A stretch of DNA of 64,000 bases from Alloyangia mangrovi. Its GTDB lineage: Bacteria; Pseudomonadota; Alphaproteobacteria; Rhodobacterales; Rhodobacteraceae. Position 1 is the first letter of the stretch. Each line of letters opens with the position of its first letter. Below are positions 54,687-63,260 of this stretch, piece by piece. The notes under the pieces were generated by a model. The model saw nothing but the letters and a program-made list of their open reading frames with translations, was not told the origin of the DNA and did not search any database. Location: the NCBI RefSeq assembly GCF_002300555.2, contig NZ_NTHN02000002.1, positions 62,001 through 126,000 on the forward strand, in the 5' to 3' direction. A program made the translations under genes and the position numbers.

Positions 54687-55319
54687 ATGTCCCGCAAAGG
54701 CGCGCAGTCCCGCGAACACATCCTCGGAACCTCCCGCGAGCTCGTCATGGAGAAGGGTTTCGCCGGCACGTCGATCGACGACATCCTGCGCAAGGCGGGG
54801 GTGTCAAAGGGCGCCTTCTTCCACCACTTCGGCTCCAAGGCCGAGCTCGCGCGCGAGCTCGTGCGCTGGCACGCCGGGCAGGACATCGAGATGTTCCGCA
54901 CCCTCGCCGCCCGTGCCGAGGCGACCCATGACGACCCCTACGACCAGCTGATGATGTTCCTGCAGGGGTTCGAGACCTATATCTCCAATCCCGAACAGCC
55001 CTCGCGCGGGTGCATGTACGCGGTCTACACCTACGAGAACGCCCAGTTCGACGAGCAGGTGCGCGGCATCGTCTCGGAGGTGCTGCGCGAGTGGACGGCG
55101 ATCTACATCCGCAAGTTCCAGGAGGTTCTCGACGTGCACCCGCCGCGCATGGAGGTCTCGGCCCGGCAGCTCGCCGAGATGATCGTGTCGATCATCGAGG
55201 GCGCGCTGGTGCTGCAGCGCGCCTATGGAAAGACCGACATGACCGCCCGCCAGTCGCGACATTTCCGTGACTATCTCGCGCTGCTCTTCGACAAGCCGGC
55301 GCAGGCCGCCGCGGCCTGA
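54687..55319 (+). CDS. TetR/AcrR family regulator
   Basis: 210 residues from ATG 54687. N-terminal helix-turn-helix REHILGTSRELVMEKGFAGT, then SIDDILRKAGVSKGAFFHHF. The C-terminal ligand domain carries SRGCMYAVYTYENAQFDEQV with one Cys, perhaps reactive. Divergent from the YgjV/rhodanese genes; palindromes in the gap fit repression of both directions. Closest in feel to electrophile-sensing regulators, but this is impression only. Confidence 0.85.
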   Translation: MSRKGAQSREHILGTSRELVMEKGFAGTSIDDILRKAGVSKGAFFHHFGSKAELARELVRWHAGQDIEMFRTLAARAEATHDDPYDQLMMFLQGFETYISNPEQPSRGCMYAVYTYENAQFDEQVRGIVSEVLREWTAIYIRKFQEVLDVHPPRMEVSARQLAEMIVSIIEGALVLQRAYGKTDMTARQSRHFRDYLALLFDKPAQAAAA

Positions 55320-55340
55320 GCCGCCCAGAAATCCCCGCGT

Positions 55341-55391
55341 GAAACGAATGAAACAGCCCGCGCAATCGGCCTGAAACGCGCGGCCGTCAGA
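55341..55391 (+). promoter_or_regulatory. GAAAC repeats and GTCAG element, set b (OsmC operon)
   Basis: GAAAC at 55341 and 55350 (9 apart), then at 55373 (23 from the second). Eight bases after the last comes GTCAGA (55386-55391). The start codon of the OsmC gene is 70 bases further. Confidence 0.55.
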
Positions 55392-55460
55392 ACTTCTGTC
55401 CATCGGAAGGGCGCAGCGCCCGACGAGTTCACCAGACCCCAAATGGACAGGAGTTAAGAC

Positions 55461-56039
55461 ATGACGACCCAGACCCTCGAGAAGCCCGCCAAGACCGCCA
55501 TGAACGGCGTCGACGTGCCCACCTTCCTCGCCACGCTCGGCGTGGTCGGAGAGACCCCGCAGATTGCCCAGTTCACCTTCCGCGCTGACGGAGAGTGGCT
55601 CTCGGGCACCCACAGCCGCACCGCCTTCACCGGCTTCCACGGCGCCATGCAGGAGATGCAGCACCGCCGCGACTACGCCGTCGAATGCGACCACCCGCAG
55701 GTGCTCTGCGGTGCCGACAACGGCGTGACCCCGGTCGAGCTGCTGCTGGCGGCGCTGGCCTCCTGCATCACCGCGGGTATCGGCAACATCGCCTCGATCC
55801 GCCAGGTGAAGCTGCATGCGGTCGAGACCAAGGTCGAGGGCGACATCAACCTGAACGGCATCCTCGGCCTCGACAAGTCCGCTCGCAACGGTTTCACCGG
55901 CGTCCGCATGGCGGTGAAGATCCGCGGCGACGCCCCGCAGGAAAAGCTGCGCGAGATCGTCGAGCAATCGGTCGCCCGCTCCGCCGTCTTCGATGTGCTG
56001 AGCAACGGTGTGCCGGTCTCGGTCGAGATGGCCGGCTGA
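55461..56039 (+). CDS. OsmC family protein
   Basis: 192 residues. OsmC fold with RDYAVECDHPQVLCGADN and the central helix VTPVELLLAALASCITAG; that last Cys is at the position used by OsmC/Ohr for redox chemistry. The family reduces hydroperoxides and can act on persulfides. Ribosome binding site AGGAG. First gene of a two-gene unit with a 56-residue protein. GAAAC elements upstream. Confidence 0.8.
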   Translation: MTTQTLEKPAKTAMNGVDVPTFLATLGVVGETPQIAQFTFRADGEWLSGTHSRTAFTGFHGAMQEMQHRRDYAVECDHPQVLCGADNGVTPVELLLAALASCITAGIGNIASIRQVKLHAVETKVEGDINLNGILGLDKSARNGFTGVRMAVKIRGDAPQEKLREIVEQSVARSAVFDVLSNGVPVSVEMAG

Positions 56040-56116
56040 GCCGACCCCCTGACAGACCGCCCGCGCCGACCGGGCGCGGGCCAACCCCTTCATCCCTGCC
56101 CCCAAAGGAGAAACCC

Positions 56117-56287
56117 ATGCCCCGTTTCAACGCGCACGCCGCCAAGCCCAGCTACGGCTCCGGCTTCGACAATGTCGCCCTGCGTGACACCTTCGCCGAC
56201 TTCCGCGCCTGGTGGGACCGCAACACCCTGCTGGCTGACGCGCCGATGACACAGCAAAAGGATACCTCGCTGCCGATGGCCGCCTGA
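56117..56287 (+). CDS. 56-residue hypothetical protein
   Basis: ATG 56117 after the good site AAAGGAG. The product is soluble: RFNAHAAKPSYGSGFDNVAL, then FADFRAWWDRNTLLAD. Two Trp and two Phe in a helix suggest a small adaptor. It follows the OsmC gene within one transcript; a terminator stands right after. The family is not recognised. Confidence 0.6.
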   Translation: MPRFNAHAAKPSYGSGFDNVALRDTFADFRAWWDRNTLLADAPMTQQKDTSLPMAA

Positions 56288-56321
56288 GCCCCGCAGACCT
56301 CCCTTCCTCCCTTCCTCCCTG

Positions 56322-56358
56322 ACGGCCCGTCGCTCCTGCGCTGCGGGCCGTTCGCTTT
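56322..56358 (+). terminator. Terminator of the OsmC unit
   Basis: ACGGCCCG pairs with CGGGCCGT around a 14-base loop, followed by TCGCTTT. Confidence 0.6.
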
Positions 56359-56378
56359 GCGGCTCGCAGCGCGGCTCT

Positions 56379-56439
56379 GAAACAGTCGAAACGCGAAACC
56401 GCCTTTCGCGAGGCAGGGCCGAAACGCGGCGCGGTCAGT
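56379..56439 (+). promoter_or_regulatory. GAAAC repeats and GTCAG element, set c (flavoprotein operon)
   Basis: GAAAC at 56379, 56388 (9 apart) and 56395, then at 56421, 33 bases from the second. Eight bases after it comes GTCAGT (56434-56439). The flavoprotein start is 29 bases further. Confidence 0.55.
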
Positions 56440-56467
56440 CTTGGGGAAACCGCAACGGAGAGACCCC

Positions 56468-57715
56468 ATGAGCACCGCAACCAGCGTCCTGATCCTCGGA
56501 GCCGGCCAGGCCGGCCTCGCCCTAAGCTGGTCCCTGTCGCAGCGCGGCATCGACCACATCCTGCTCGAGCGCGGCCGGGTGGGCGAGCGCTGGCACGCCG
56601 AGCGCTGGCCGGGGCTGCACCTGCTGACTCCCAACTGGATGAACCGCCTGCCGGGCCCCTGGTCCGAGGCGGAGCCAGAGGGCTTCATGTCAGCCGCCGG
56701 GTTTGCCGCCCGGCTCAAGAACTACCGCGAGGCCATTTCGGCGCCCGTGATCACCGGCTGCGAGGTGCAATCGGTCGAGCGCGAGAATGGCCGGTTCCGG
56801 GTCGTTGCGGGCGGGCGGCAATGGTTTGCCCGCGCGGTGGTCATCGCCACCGGCGCCTGCGACCTGCCCGCGGTGCCGGCCTGGGCCAAGGCCTTGCCAA
56901 AGGAAATCATTCAGGTCGTGCCGACCCGCTACCGTGGCGCCGAAGCGCTGCCCGAGGGCGGCGTGCTGGTCGTCGGCGCCTCGGCTACAGGCGTGCAGCT
57001 GGCCGCCGAGATACAGGCCTCCGGGCGACCGGTGACGCTGGCGGTGGGTCGCCACGTACGCGCGCCGCGCCGCTACCGGGGGCGCGAGATTTTCGAGCTG
57101 CTTTCGCAGAGCGGCTTTCTGGATGCCTCGCGCCCCGAGGATGCCGACCCGGCGCATCTGATGGCGCTGCCCTCGCTGCAACTCACCGGCTCGGCCGGTG
57201 GCGCGGCGCTTGGCCTCGACCGGCTGCAGGCCATGGGCGTGCGGCTGGTGGGGCGGGCGCTTGGGGCGGAGGGTGGCACGCTGCACTTCGAGCCTGCGCT
57301 CGGTGCCGAGATCGACGCGGGCGAGCGGCGGCGGCGCAAGCTGCTGACCCAGCTCGAAACGCACCTTGCCGAGACCGGGAGCATGCTGCCCGCCGATCCC
57401 GAGGCCTGGCGCGCGCCGGACCTGCCGCGCGTCGGCCCGGAGAGGCTCCACCTGCCGGCGCAGGGCATCCGTACCGTCGTCTGGGCCACCGGCTTCCGCC
57501 GCGCCTACCCCTGGCTGCACCTGCCGGTGCTGAACTCCGCGGGCGAGCTGGAAACCGACCGCGGGACGACCGCCGTGCCGGGGCTTTATGCGCTTGGCCT
57601 GCCGTTCCTGCGCCACCGGGCCTCGGCCTTCATCCACGGGGTCGGGCGCGATGCCGAAGACCTTGCCCCGCTCATTGCCGCCGGTCTGCGCCGGGGCATC
57701 CAACTCGCCGCCTGA
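56468..57715 (+). CDS. FAD-dependent monooxygenase-like protein
   Basis: 415 residues from ATG 56468. FAD motif LILGAGQAGLALSWSLSQRG near the N-terminus, ARAVVIATGACDLPAVP, then the NADPH motif VLVVGASATGVQLAAEIQAS and the late ATG motif TVVWATGFRRAYPW. The layout is of flavin-containing monooxygenases of the TrkA/YhiN side. The substrate is unknown. Likely co-transcribed with the next flavoprotein. Confidence 0.8.
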   Translation: MSTATSVLILGAGQAGLALSWSLSQRGIDHILLERGRVGERWHAERWPGLHLLTPNWMNRLPGPWSEAEPEGFMSAAGFAARLKNYREAISAPVITGCEVQSVERENGRFRVVAGGRQWFARAVVIATGACDLPAVPAWAKALPKEIIQVVPTRYRGAEALPEGGVLVVGASATGVQLAAEIQASGRPVTLAVGRHVRAPRRYRGREIFELLSQSGFLDASRPEDADPAHLMALPSLQLTGSAGGAALGLDRLQAMGVRLVGRALGAEGGTLHFEPALGAEIDAGERRRRKLLTQLETHLAETGSMLPADPEAWRAPDLPRVGPERLHLPAQGIRTVVWATGFRRAYPWLHLPVLNSAGELETDRGTTAVPGLYALGLPFLRHRASAFIHGVGRDAEDLAPLIAAGLRRGIQLAA

Positions 57716-57755
57716 CAGATTTCAACCCGCCACAGATCCAAAAGGGAAGTTCGAC

Positions 57756-58892
57756 ATGACCAGAGAGACTTACGACGCACTCATCGTTGGGGCCCGCTGT
57801 GCCGGCGCCGCCACCGCCCTGCAACTGGCCCGCAGCGGGGCAAAGGTCCTGCTGATCGACAGCGCCCGCGCCGGCACCGACACCATGTCCACCCATGCGC
57901 TGATGCGCGGGGCGGTGATGCTGCTCGAGCGCTGGGGCCTCGCCGAACCGCTGCGCGCCGCCGGGACCCCCCGGATCACGCGCACCAGCTTCATCTACGG
58001 CTCCGAAGCCATCGACATCGCGCTCCGCCCCGAGCACGGCGTCGAGACCCTGATGGCGCCGCGCCGCCACCTCTTGGACCGGATGCTGGCCGAGGCCGCG
58101 GCCGAGGCGGGGGCAGAACTGCGCTTCGAGACGAGCTGTGCGGCGCTGATCCAGGACCCGCAGGGCCGGGTCCGCGGCGCGCGCCTGTCGCTGCCGGATG
58201 GCAGCACGCGGGAGGTCTCTGCAGGGCTGGTCATCGGCGCCGACGGCAAGCGCTCGCGCGTCGCGCGGCTGGTCGGGGCCGCGGTCACGCGGCAGGCAAA
58301 CCACACGGTGGCCTGCGCCTACCAATACGTCTCGGGCCTGCCCAACCGCGGTTTCCGCTGGCACTTCGCCGATGGGGCGGCGGGCGGGATTATCCCGACC
58401 AATGACGGCGGCAGCTGTGCATTCGTCGCGCTGCCGGAAAACTCCGCCGCCGAGCTGCGCAGCGCTTCGGTGCGGGCGCTGGCGGCGCGTCACATGCCGG
58501 CGATGGCCGAGGATATGGCCGGAGCGGAGCCCGCCGAGGCGCGGGTGATCTTCGCCGGACACAAGGGCTACATGCGCCGCTGCACCGGCCCCGGCTGGGC
58601 GCTGGTGGGCGACGCCAGCTGGTTCCGCGACCCGATCACCGCCCATGGCATCACCGACGCCTTCCGGGATTCCGCGCTGCTGGCCGAGGCCGTGAAATCG
58701 GGCACCCTGAGCAGCTACGAGGCGCAGCGGGACCAGCTCTCGCTGCCGATCTTCGAGCTTTCCGACCGCATCGCCAGCTTCGACTGGTCGCTGGCCGAGC
58801 TGGCCGGTCTGCACAAGCAGCTGAACCGCGCGATGAAGGCGAACCAGGCGTGGATCGCCGGAGACGGGGACGAGCTGCGCCGGGTGGCCTGA
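57756..58892 (+). CDS. FAD-dependent oxidoreductase (PHBH/geranylgeranyl reductase-like)
   Basis: 378 residues from ATG 57756, with AAGGGAAG ahead. Single FAD domain: ALIVGARCAGAATALQLARS with a Cys in the dinucleotide loop, VSAGLVIGADGKRSRVARLV, and the GD motif ALVGDASWFRDPITAHGITD. This is the pattern of aromatic hydroxylase relatives. Follows the monooxygenase-like gene by 40 bases. The substrate is unknown. Confidence 0.8.
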   Translation: MTRETYDALIVGARCAGAATALQLARSGAKVLLIDSARAGTDTMSTHALMRGAVMLLERWGLAEPLRAAGTPRITRTSFIYGSEAIDIALRPEHGVETLMAPRRHLLDRMLAEAAAEAGAELRFETSCAALIQDPQGRVRGARLSLPDGSTREVSAGLVIGADGKRSRVARLVGAAVTRQANHTVACAYQYVSGLPNRGFRWHFADGAAGGIIPTNDGGSCAFVALPENSAAELRSASVRALAARHMPAMAEDMAGAEPAEARVIFAGHKGYMRRCTGPGWALVGDASWFRDPITAHGITDAFRDSALLAEAVKSGTLSSYEAQRDQLSLPIFELSDRIASFDWSLAELAGLHKQLNRAMKANQAWIAGDGDELRRVA

Positions 58893-58965
58893 GCGGGAGC
58901 GAAAGCCCGGACAGGCCGTGCTGTTGCCGGGCGGGGGGGAGGCTCCGCCCGATCTCAGGAGTGCT

Positions 58966-59026
58966 GAAACAATCGAAACAAAGCGGCCGCCACCTCGACA
59001 CGCGGCTGAAACAGGGCGTGCCTAGG
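58966..59026 (+). promoter_or_regulatory. GAAAC repeats and GTCAG-like element, set d (hemoglobin-kinase operon)
   Basis: GAAAC at 58966 and 58975 (9 apart), then 59008, 33 from the second. Eight bases after that comes CCTAGG (59021-59026), where the other sets have GTCAG or GACAG. The hemoglobin start codon is 122 bases further. Confidence 0.55.
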
Positions 59027-59147
59027 CTGGTTTTTCCCCTTCGGACGAAATCCTTGCCACAGAGGTGCAAGATCCCGCATGTTTGTAGAGCATTACAGAT
59101 CAGTAGATTTTTACGTCAAAATGCCGCGCGCTCCGGGGGAGGTGGCC

Positions 59148-59504
59148 ATGGAGAAGTCCCTGTTCGACAAGTACGGCGGCTTTTCCGTCGTCAGCAAGAT
59201 CGTCCTCGACCTCTACGACCGGCTGCTCGACGACGATGACGTCGGCCCGTTCTTCGACGAGATCGACATGGCCCGCATCGTCGATCACCAGACCAAGTTC
59301 GTCTCCTCGCTGATGGGCGGTCCGGCCTCCTATACCGACGAGCAGATCCGCAAGATGCACGCGCATCTGACGATCCATCAGCTGCATTTCGACAAGCTGC
59401 AGGGCTTGCTGCGCGCGACGCTGGCCGACCACGGCGTCGTCCCCGAGGACCAGGACGCGATCCTTGCCGCCTTCGAGGCGCGGCGCACCCTTGTAACCGA
59501 ATAG
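59148..59504 (+). CDS. Truncated hemoglobin, group I type
   Basis: 118 residues from ATG 59148, with GGGGGAGG ahead. Two-over-two globin pattern: LFDKYGGFSVVSKIVLDLYD, VDHQTKFVSSLMGG on the distal side, and MHAHLTIHQLHFDKL with the probable proximal His. Binds heme and O2 or NO. First gene of a unit that goes on with a cyclase-like protein, hybrid kinase and response regulator, so it may supply or buffer the gas they sense. Confidence 0.85.
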   Translation: MEKSLFDKYGGFSVVSKIVLDLYDRLLDDDDVGPFFDEIDMARIVDHQTKFVSSLMGGPASYTDEQIRKMHAHLTIHQLHFDKLQGLLRATLADHGVVPEDQDAILAAFEARRTLVTE

Positions 59505-59514
59505 GAGAGGCGCC

Positions 59515-60564
59515 ATGACCATCGCCGCGATCAACGAGCAGCTGCTGAGGGCGATCGGGGTCGGGGTGGCGCTGCTCGACCTGCAGAGCCTTCGCTTGCG
59601 CTTCTGCAACGATACCTTCCGCGGCTGGTTCGGCGAGATAGAGGTGGGCTCCAACCTGCTTGAGCAGTTCCAGGATTTCGACACCGAGGCGCTGCGTGCC
59701 GCCCTCGCCGGCGAGGGGCGCTACACCACCGAGACAACCTTTCGGCTGCGCCGCCGCACGATGACCGTTGCGATGGATTTCAACCGCGCGCTCGACGAGG
59801 ACGAGCCGATCGCGGTGCTGGTGTGCCAGAACATCTCGCGCATCAAGGAACTGGAGTCGATGATCGACAGCTACTCGATGATGGTCGAGCGCAACACCCG
59901 CGAGATCAAGCGCGAGAAGGAGCAGGTCGAGAAGCTGCTGCTCAATATGATGCCGCGCTCGGTCTACGAGGAATACAAGACCTTCGGCATCGTCACGCCC
60001 CGGCTCTACGATCCGGTCTCGGTGGTCTGCATCGACTTCATCGGCTTTTCCGAGATGGTCAGCACGCATGAGCCGGCGGTGATCGTCTCGGAGCTCAACG
60101 ACATCTACACCGCCTTCGACCGCATCGGCGAGCAGTTCGGCTGTGCCCGGATCCGGGCGGTGGGCGATCTCTACATCGGCGTCGCCGGGCTGCCCGATCC
60201 CACCGACGATCACGCGCAGGCCGCCGCCAATGCCGCGATCCGCTTCATGCGCTATCTCAACCAGCGCAACGGCAGCCATCCAATCCAGTGGCGCTGCCGG
60301 GTCGGCATCGCCTCGGGGGCGGTCGTCGGCTCGGTGGTCGGCGTGCAGAAATACATCTACGACGTCTTCGGCCCGGCGGTGATCGCCGCCAGCCAGCTCC
60401 GCTACAAGGCCGAGCCGATGACCATTTCCGGCAACCGCGCGGTGGTCGAGCGGCTCGGGGATGAGTTCACCGCCACCGAGGCGGGCAGCATCACACTCTC
60501 GGACGGCAGCGAGGAGACGGTCTTCCGCATTGCCGCCGAGATGCGCGCGCAGCAGGAGCGCTGA
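59515..60564 (+). CDS. PAS domain plus class III nucleotide cyclase-like domain
   Basis: 349 residues. N-terminal PAS-type domain (GVGVALLDLQSLRLRFCNDT), a signalling helix (ESMIDSYSMMVERNTREIKR), then a cyclase domain. Metal Asp residues are kept at D174 (VVCIDFIGFSEM) and D218 (RAVGDLYIGVAG), and D283 at the base-recognition position (YDVFG). The transition-state Asn and Arg of active cyclases are replaced (I290 and Q294 in GPAVIAASQL). It may be inactive or act by another chemistry. Starts ten bases after the hemoglobin gene. Confidence 0.75.
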   Translation: MTIAAINEQLLRAIGVGVALLDLQSLRLRFCNDTFRGWFGEIEVGSNLLEQFQDFDTEALRAALAGEGRYTTETTFRLRRRTMTVAMDFNRALDEDEPIAVLVCQNISRIKELESMIDSYSMMVERNTREIKREKEQVEKLLLNMMPRSVYEEYKTFGIVTPRLYDPVSVVCIDFIGFSEMVSTHEPAVIVSELNDIYTAFDRIGEQFGCARIRAVGDLYIGVAGLPDPTDDHAQAAANAAIRFMRYLNQRNGSHPIQWRCRVGIASGAVVGSVVGVQKYIYDVFGPAVIAASQLRYKAEPMTISGNRAVVERLGDEFTATEAGSITLSDGSEETVFRIAAEMRAQQER

Positions 60565-60565
60565 G

Positions 60566-62473
60566 ATGGCGGTGCGTTTCGACTCTTCGGTGCCGGAATC
60601 GGCGGAGGGCGCGGCGCGGCGCCCCGCCGACATGCTGGCCGAGGTGATCGACGCGCTGTCCGAAGGGCTCGCGATCTTCGACGAGAACGCCGTTCTGCTC
60701 CGCTTCAACCGCGGCTTTGCCGAGATGAACCCGGCGGTGGGGGACCTGCTGGCCGAGGGGCTGGGCTGGCCGATCCTGCTGCGCGAATGGGTGGTGCGCG
60801 GCGGGCTGAACGCCGGGGACGCCGAGCGGCTCAGCTTCATGGAGGCGCGGCTGGCGGGCGGCGACTGGATGGTCACCCCGCTCGAGATCGAGGGCGGCGA
60901 CCGGGTGACCGAGATCCTGCTGCGCAGCACCGCCGCGGGCGGCTTCGTGCTGGTGCAGACCGATATCACCGAGCGCCGCGCCTTCGAGGAGACCGAGCGC
61001 GCCGCCGACCAGCTGGTGCGCAAGGTGCTCGAAAGCTGCCCGGCCAACATCATCATGTCCCGCGTCGGCGACGGCGAGGTGATCTACCGCTCGCCCGCCG
61101 CCACCGAGCTGCTTGGCAGCTCCGAACACACCCACGCGCATTTCGCCTCGCGCGCCGAACGCGCCGATTTCATCACCGCCGTGCTGCCCGACGGGCGGGT
61201 CGACGACATGCCAGTGACCGGCATTCGTGCCGACGGCGCGCGCTTCCCGAGCCTCGTCTCGGCGCGGCTGATCCAGTACCGGGGCGAGGATGTGCTGGTC
61301 TCGGCGACGGTGGATGTCTCCAAGGAGGTTGACCTGCGCCGCCGCCTCGCCGCGCAGCGCGAGCAGATCTTCCAGGCCGAGAAGATGTCCGCCCTCGGCG
61401 AGCTTCTGGCCGGGGTGGCACACGAGCTGAACAACCCGCTTTCGGTGGTGGTCGGCCACGCGCTGATGCTGCGCGACGAGGAGATCTCGGACGAGGTGCT
61501 GCGCCGGGTCGAGAAGATCTCGGATGCCGCCGAACGCTGCGCCCGGATTGTGAAGTCCTTCCTTGCCATGGCCCGCCAGCAGCCCGCGCGGCTGGTGCCC
61601 ATGGACATTGCCGAAACCGTCGAGACCGCGGTGGGCGCGCTCTCGCAAAGCGCCGAGGGGCTGGGGGCGGAGGTGTCGCTGACCATCGCGCCGGAGCTGC
61701 CGCCGGTGCGCGGCGACGCCCACCAGATCGCGCAGGTGGTGATCAACCTCGTGACCAACGCCGATCAGGCCATCGGCGAGAGCGGCATCGGCGGCCGGAT
61801 CGACATCTCGCTCAGCCACGACCCCGCGGCGCAGATGGTCGAGCTGCGCGTCGCAGACGACGGGCCGGGCATCCCGAAGGACATCCGCAGCCGCATCTTC
61901 GACCCGCTCTTTACCACCAAGCCCGTCGGCTCGGGCACCGGCATAGGTCTGGCCCTCTGTCACCGCATCGTCACCGCCCATTCCGGTGCCATCGCGGTGG
62001 CCGAAGGCGGGCCGGGTGCGACGCTGGTGGTGCGCCTGCCGACCACCGAGGCGGACGCCGCGAATGACCCCGCCAAAACCACCTCCGAAGGGGCGGCCGG
62101 GCGCGGAGCGGTACTGGTGGTGGATGACGAGGAGGACGTCTCGGACCTCATTCGCGAGATCCTCCTGCGCGACGGCTTCGAGGTGAGTGTGGCAAATTCC
62201 GCGGAGGCCGCGCTCGAGCTGCTTGCGACGCGGGACTTCGCGCTGATCCTCACCGACCTCAACATGCCCGGCCTCGGCGGGCGCGGCTTCTACGAGCGGC
62301 TCCTGCGCGACCGCCCGGCGGTGGCCCGCCGCATGGGCTTTGTCACCGGCGACACCATGAGCCCGCAGGCCCGGGGCTTTCTCGACGGCGCCGGTCGGCC
62401 CTTCCTCGAAAAGCCCATTGCGCCTGACGACCTGCGCCGCCTCGCCCGCGCCATGCTGGAGGGCGGCGCATGA
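60566..62473 (+). CDS. Hybrid sensor histidine kinase (two PAS, HisKA, HATPase, REC)
   Basis: 635 residues from ATG 60566, one base after the cyclase stop. PAS 1 at about 20-135 (IDALSEGLAIFDENAVLLRF), PAS 2 at about 150-260, H-box with H286 in LAGVAHELNNPLSVVVGHAL, ATP-binding N and G boxes (INLVTNADQAIGESG; ADDGPGIP; GSGTGIGLALC), and a C-terminal receiver with D564 (LTDLNMPGLG). No membrane helix, so it is a cytosolic sensor. It should feed the regulator encoded next. Confidence 0.9.
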   Translation: MAVRFDSSVPESAEGAARRPADMLAEVIDALSEGLAIFDENAVLLRFNRGFAEMNPAVGDLLAEGLGWPILLREWVVRGGLNAGDAERLSFMEARLAGGDWMVTPLEIEGGDRVTEILLRSTAAGGFVLVQTDITERRAFEETERAADQLVRKVLESCPANIIMSRVGDGEVIYRSPAATELLGSSEHTHAHFASRAERADFITAVLPDGRVDDMPVTGIRADGARFPSLVSARLIQYRGEDVLVSATVDVSKEVDLRRRLAAQREQIFQAEKMSALGELLAGVAHELNNPLSVVVGHALMLRDEEISDEVLRRVEKISDAAERCARIVKSFLAMARQQPARLVPMDIAETVETAVGALSQSAEGLGAEVSLTIAPELPPVRGDAHQIAQVVINLVTNADQAIGESGIGGRIDISLSHDPAAQMVELRVADDGPGIPKDIRSRIFDPLFTTKPVGSGTGIGLALCHRIVTAHSGAIAVAEGGPGATLVVRLPTTEADAANDPAKTTSEGAAGRGAVLVVDDEEDVSDLIREILLRDGFEVSVANSAEAALELLATRDFALILTDLNMPGLGGRGFYERLLRDRPAVARRMGFVTGDTMSPQARGFLDGAGRPFLEKPIAPDDLRRLARAMLEGGA

Positions 62474-63168
62474 GCGACCATGTCCTCATCTGCGACGACG
62501 AGCAGGACCTGCGCGAGATGGTCGGCGAATACCTCGGCAAGCGCGGCTATCGCACGACACTGGCGGGCGGCGCAGACGAGCTGCGCGAGAAGCTGGCGCA
62601 GGAGCGGCCCGATCTGATTCTGCTCGACATCAACATGCCCGGCGAGGACGGGCTCTCGGTGCTGCGCAGCCTGCAGGGACCGGAGGCGCCGATGGTCATC
62701 ATGCTGACTGCCGCAGGCGAGGTGATCGACCGGGTGGTCGGCCTCGAGATGGGGGCGGACGACTACCTTGCCAAACCCGTGGACCTGCGCGAACTCGCCT
62801 CGCGGATAAAAGCGGTGCTGCGCCGCCAGACCTCGGTCCCGGAAGAGGCGCCGCGCGAGCGCACGCGCTTCCGTTTCGGCAAGACATGGCTCGACCTCGA
62901 CGCGGCCAAGCTCTTCGACGAGGAGGGCGTCGAGCTGCCGCTCACCGCCATGGAGTTCAACCTGCTCAAGCTCTTCGCCCGCAACCGGGGGCGGGTGCTC
63001 AACCGCGACCAGATCCTCGAAGGGGCGCACGACCGGGCGTGGGATCCCTTCGACCGGTCGATCGACATCCGCATCTCGCGCATCCGCAAGAAGATCGAGG
63101 TGAACCCGGCCAAGCCCGAGGTGATCCGCACCGTGCGCGGCGTAGGTTACATCTACGATCCGGGCTGA
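62470..63168 (+). CDS. OmpR-family response regulator
   Basis: 232 residues, start overlapping the kinase stop (ATGA). Receiver domain with D53 (LILLDINMPGEDG) and the Lys of YLAKPVD; winged-helix domain at about 130-230 (LPLTAMEFNLLKLFARNRGR, then DRSIDIRISRIRKKIEVNPA). OmpR-type proteins bind direct repeats, which fits the tandem GAAAC boxes of the region. Autoregulation through set d is likely but inferred. Confidence 0.9.
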   Translation: MSDHVLICDDEQDLREMVGEYLGKRGYRTTLAGGADELREKLAQERPDLILLDINMPGEDGLSVLRSLQGPEAPMVIMLTAAGEVIDRVVGLEMGADDYLAKPVDLRELASRIKAVLRRQTSVPEEAPRERTRFRFGKTWLDLDAAKLFDEEGVELPLTAMEFNLLKLFARNRGRVLNRDQILEGAHDRAWDPFDRSIDIRISRIRKKIEVNPAKPEVIRTVRGVGYIYDPG

Positions 63169-63175
63169 TAGAATT

Positions 63176-63227
63176 GAAACACGCGCGCCGCTTTGCGGAC
63201 ACGCGCGCGAAACACCGAACGGACAGA
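63176..63227 (+). promoter_or_regulatory. GAAAC repeats and GACAG element, set e (globin unit)
   Basis: GAAAC at 63176 and 63209, 33 apart, with GACAGA (63222-63227) eight bases after the second. The globin start is 33 bases further. There is no 9-base partner to the first box. Confidence 0.5.
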
Positions 63228-63260
63228 CTGGCTGCATCATCCGACCCATAGGAGAGCGCC

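Noticed and set aside
55341-55391. Simple sigma-factor promoters (ECF-type GAAC/GTC boxes) as the only explanation of the GAAAC sites
   Set aside because: The upstream 9-base pairs and the 33/23-base spacing are not explained by a promoter alone, though the last GAAAC plus GTCAG could be part of one; kept as part of the regulon finding.
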